A stretch of 7,259 nucleotides of DNA from Oscillospiraceae bacterium (GTDB lineage: Bacteria; Bacillota_A; Clostridia; Oscillospirales; Oscillospiraceae), in the NCBI GenBank assembly GCA_017627975.1, contig JAGAFT010000214.1, positions 1 through 7,259 on the forward strand, written 5' to 3'. Below, piece by piece: positions 6,120 through 7,259 of the stretch; the first letter of the stretch is position 1, and each line of letters opens with the position of its first letter. The translations under genes were made by a program, and so were the position numbers. The notes beneath the pieces were generated by a model, which was given only the letters and a program-made list of their open reading frames with translations, ran no database searches and was not told where the DNA came from.

Positions 6120-6149
6120 TGATTTTTTCAGAATTGGAGATTTTGAACA

Positions 6150-6587
6150 ATGCTTTCAAATTATTTGATTGTTCATAAAAGCATTTTGCCGGAATATTAT
6201 GAAAAGGTCCTCGCCTGCCGCCGGCTGATGGAAAGCGGCAAGTTCAAAGAGGTCAGCCAGGCGGTCAAGCAGGTGGGCATCTCCCGCAGCACTTATTATA
6301 AATATAAAGATTATATCTTTGAACCCTCTGATCTGAACAGCTCGCGAAAGGCCGTTTTCTCCATGATGCTCGATCACGCGCCCGGTGTGCTTTCCGCCCT
6401 GCTGGCCTGCATCTCGGAGAGCGGAGCCAGTGTACTGACCATCACCCAGAGCCTTCCCATCCACAACAAGGCCAGCGTCACCATCTCCATCGACATCACC
6501 GATGTCACAGAGAGCGTCGACTCCCTCTCCGGCCGTCTTGCGGCCATTCCCGGGCTTGACAATCTGCGCCTGCTCGCCATAGAATAA
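6150..6587 (+). CDS. ACT-domain protein with N-terminal helix-turn-helix-like segment (UPF0735/PheB type)
   Basis: A 145-residue soluble protein. The N-terminal Y-L-I-V-H-K-S-I-L-P-E (5-15) and the helix-turn-helix-like segment V-S-Q-A-V-K-Q-V-G-I-S-R-S-T-Y-Y-K-Y-K-D (35-54) match the UPF0735/PheB family. An ACT domain occupies about 68-145: H-A-P-G-V-L-S-A-L-L (76-85), then V-L-T-I-T-Q-S-L-P (95-103), and a last strand near 139-144. ACT domains usually bind amino acids. The exact function of this family is not established to my knowledge. The ATG at 6150 has GGAG ten bases upstream. thrC follows after 37 bases with no terminator, and hom diverges upstream, so a role as an amino-acid-responsive regulator of threonine synthesis is a reasonable inference. 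The first third of the gene is clearly more A/T-rich than the rest and its neighbours. No membrane segment or signal peptide is seen. Confidence 0.85.
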   Translation: MLSNYLIVHKSILPEYYEKVLACRRLMESGKFKEVSQAVKQVGISRSTYYKYKDYIFEPSDLNSSRKAVFSMMLDHAPGVLSALLACISESGASVLTITQSLPIHNKASVTISIDITDVTESVDSLSGRLAAIPGLDNLRLLAIE

Positions 6588-6624
6588 CAAACACTGAAAA
6601 TACTGACAGAAAAGGAACTGTGTC

Positions 6625-7259
6625 ATGAGTCTGATTGATCTTTTGAAATCCCGTCGTTCTGCCGATGTGCAGCCCTCTGCTTCCGCTGCGGTCTCCGCCC
6701 CCTTCCAGTCCACCCGCAGCGATGCCCGTGCCACCGCGCCGGAAGCGGTGCTTCGCGGTCTTGCACCGGACGGGGGGCTCTACGTCGATCCGGAGATCGT
6801 CTCGGGGGATTTCGATGTACGGGCTTGTCTTTCGCTGGATCCCCTCGGCCAGTCGGAGATGATACTCTCCCGGCTGCTGCCCGGCTTCGGTGATATGGGG
6901 CCGCTGGTACACCGCGCGTATGAAGGCCGCTTTGCCTCAGATGCGCTGACACCGCTCGTACCCGTCGGGGACGACTATGTGCTGGAGCTCTTCCATGGCC
7001 CTACCGCCGCCTTCAAGGACGTGGCGCTCTGCATGCTGCCGCAGCTCATGACCGCCGCGCGCGGGCTCACCGGGATGAAGGACAAGACCGTCATCCTCAC
7101 CGCCACCTCCGGCGACACCGGCAAGGCCGCTCTCGAGGGCTTCCATGACGTTCCCGGCACCGGGATCATGGTCTTCTTCCCGCACAAGGGCGTCTCCGCC
7201 GTGCAGGAGGCCCAGATGCTGACCCAGGAGGGCGCGAATGTCGCCGTCTGTGCGGTGCA
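6625..7259 (+). CDS. thrC: Threonine synthase, N-terminal part cut by the window edge
   Basis: ThrC is a pyridoxal-phosphate enzyme that converts O-phospho-homoserine to threonine and phosphate. The first 211 residues are present. The family N-terminus F-Q-S-T-R-S (27-32) and E-A-V-L-R-G-L-A-P-D-G-G-L-Y-V (40-54) are followed by L-E-L-F-H-G-P-T-A-A-F-K-D (120-132), whose Lys131 should bind pyridoxal phosphate. The phosphate-binding loop A-T-S-G-D-T-G-K-A-A (160-169) follows. The start is the ATG at 6625, with AAAGGA at 6611-6616 and eight bases of spacing. This adds about 26 residues rich in Ser and Ala ahead of the usual start of the family. An internal GTG (codon 15) has no ribosome site. 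The gene is downstream of the ACT-domain gene, probably in one transcript. The right edge cuts it, so completeness is unknown. Confidence 0.95.
   Translation, partial: MSLIDLLKSRRSADVQPSASAAVSAPFQSTRSDARATAPEAVLRGLAPDGGLYVDPEIVSGDFDVRACLSLDPLGQSEMILSRLLPGFGDMGPLVHRAYEGRFASDALTPLVPVGDDYVLELFHGPTAAFKDVALCMLPQLMTAARGLTGMKDKTVILTATSGDTGKAALEGFHDVPGTGIMVFFPHKGVSAVQEAQMLTQEGANVAVCAV

Noticed and set aside
5934..6149. Threonine attenuator peptide, lysine riboswitch or T-box in the hom/ACT intergenic region
   Set aside because: No short frame rich in Thr or Ile codons, no T-box core sequence and no recognisable lysine-riboswitch layout were seen.

Overview
This window is ordinary core-metabolism chromosome from a fairly GC-rich (roughly 60% by eye) member of the Firmicutes, most likely a clostridial gut-type lineage. 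The clues are the aspartate kinase of about 437 residues with a G-A-S-V-L-H-E motif, a stand-alone UPF0735/PheB-type ACT-domain protein, strong GGAGG ribosome binding sites and a single-gene phosphate acetyltransferase of Firmicutes length. Genus cannot be told from the sequence alone. I see no phage, insertion sequence, CRISPR array, tRNA, rRNA or recognisable riboswitch/T-box.

Left part (1-1928): the first 17 codons of lepA (elongation factor 4) run off the left edge on the minus strand. An intergenic region of about 260 bases holds a lepA promoter, a very stable 19-bp hairpin that would lie in the lepA leader, and a good pta promoter. Then pta (acetyl-CoA/acetyl-phosphate metabolism) and tadA (tRNA adenosine deaminase) read rightwards, separated by a hairpin that looks like a weak terminator. 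A strong bidirectional terminator ends tadA and the facing operon.

Centre (1927-5933): a tight minus-strand operon hom - lysC - asd - trmL. LysC phosphorylates aspartate, Asd makes aspartate semialdehyde and Hom reduces it to homoserine. These are the common steps toward threonine, methionine and, from the semialdehyde, lysine. trmL, a tRNA wobble-base 2'-O-methyltransferase, rides at the end with its start codon overlapping the asd stop codon.

Right part (5934-7259): a divergent regulatory region of 216 bases separates hom from a plus-strand pair, a small protein with a helix-turn-helix-like segment and an ACT domain, followed by thrC (threonine synthase, cut by the right edge). The region holds two related A/T dyads (AAAAAC...GTTTTT), one of them over the predicted promoter of the ACT gene. 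The arrangement suggests a threonine/lysine pathway locus in which the ACT protein may sense an amino acid and control one or both sides. That is inference. Homoserine kinase (thrB) is not in the window and might lie just beyond thrC.

No clearly new system is visible. The most interesting points are the dyad pair beside the ACT/helix-turn-helix gene, the short and degenerate ACT tail of Hom, the N-terminal extension of ThrC, and the repeated C/G palindromes with three-base loops.
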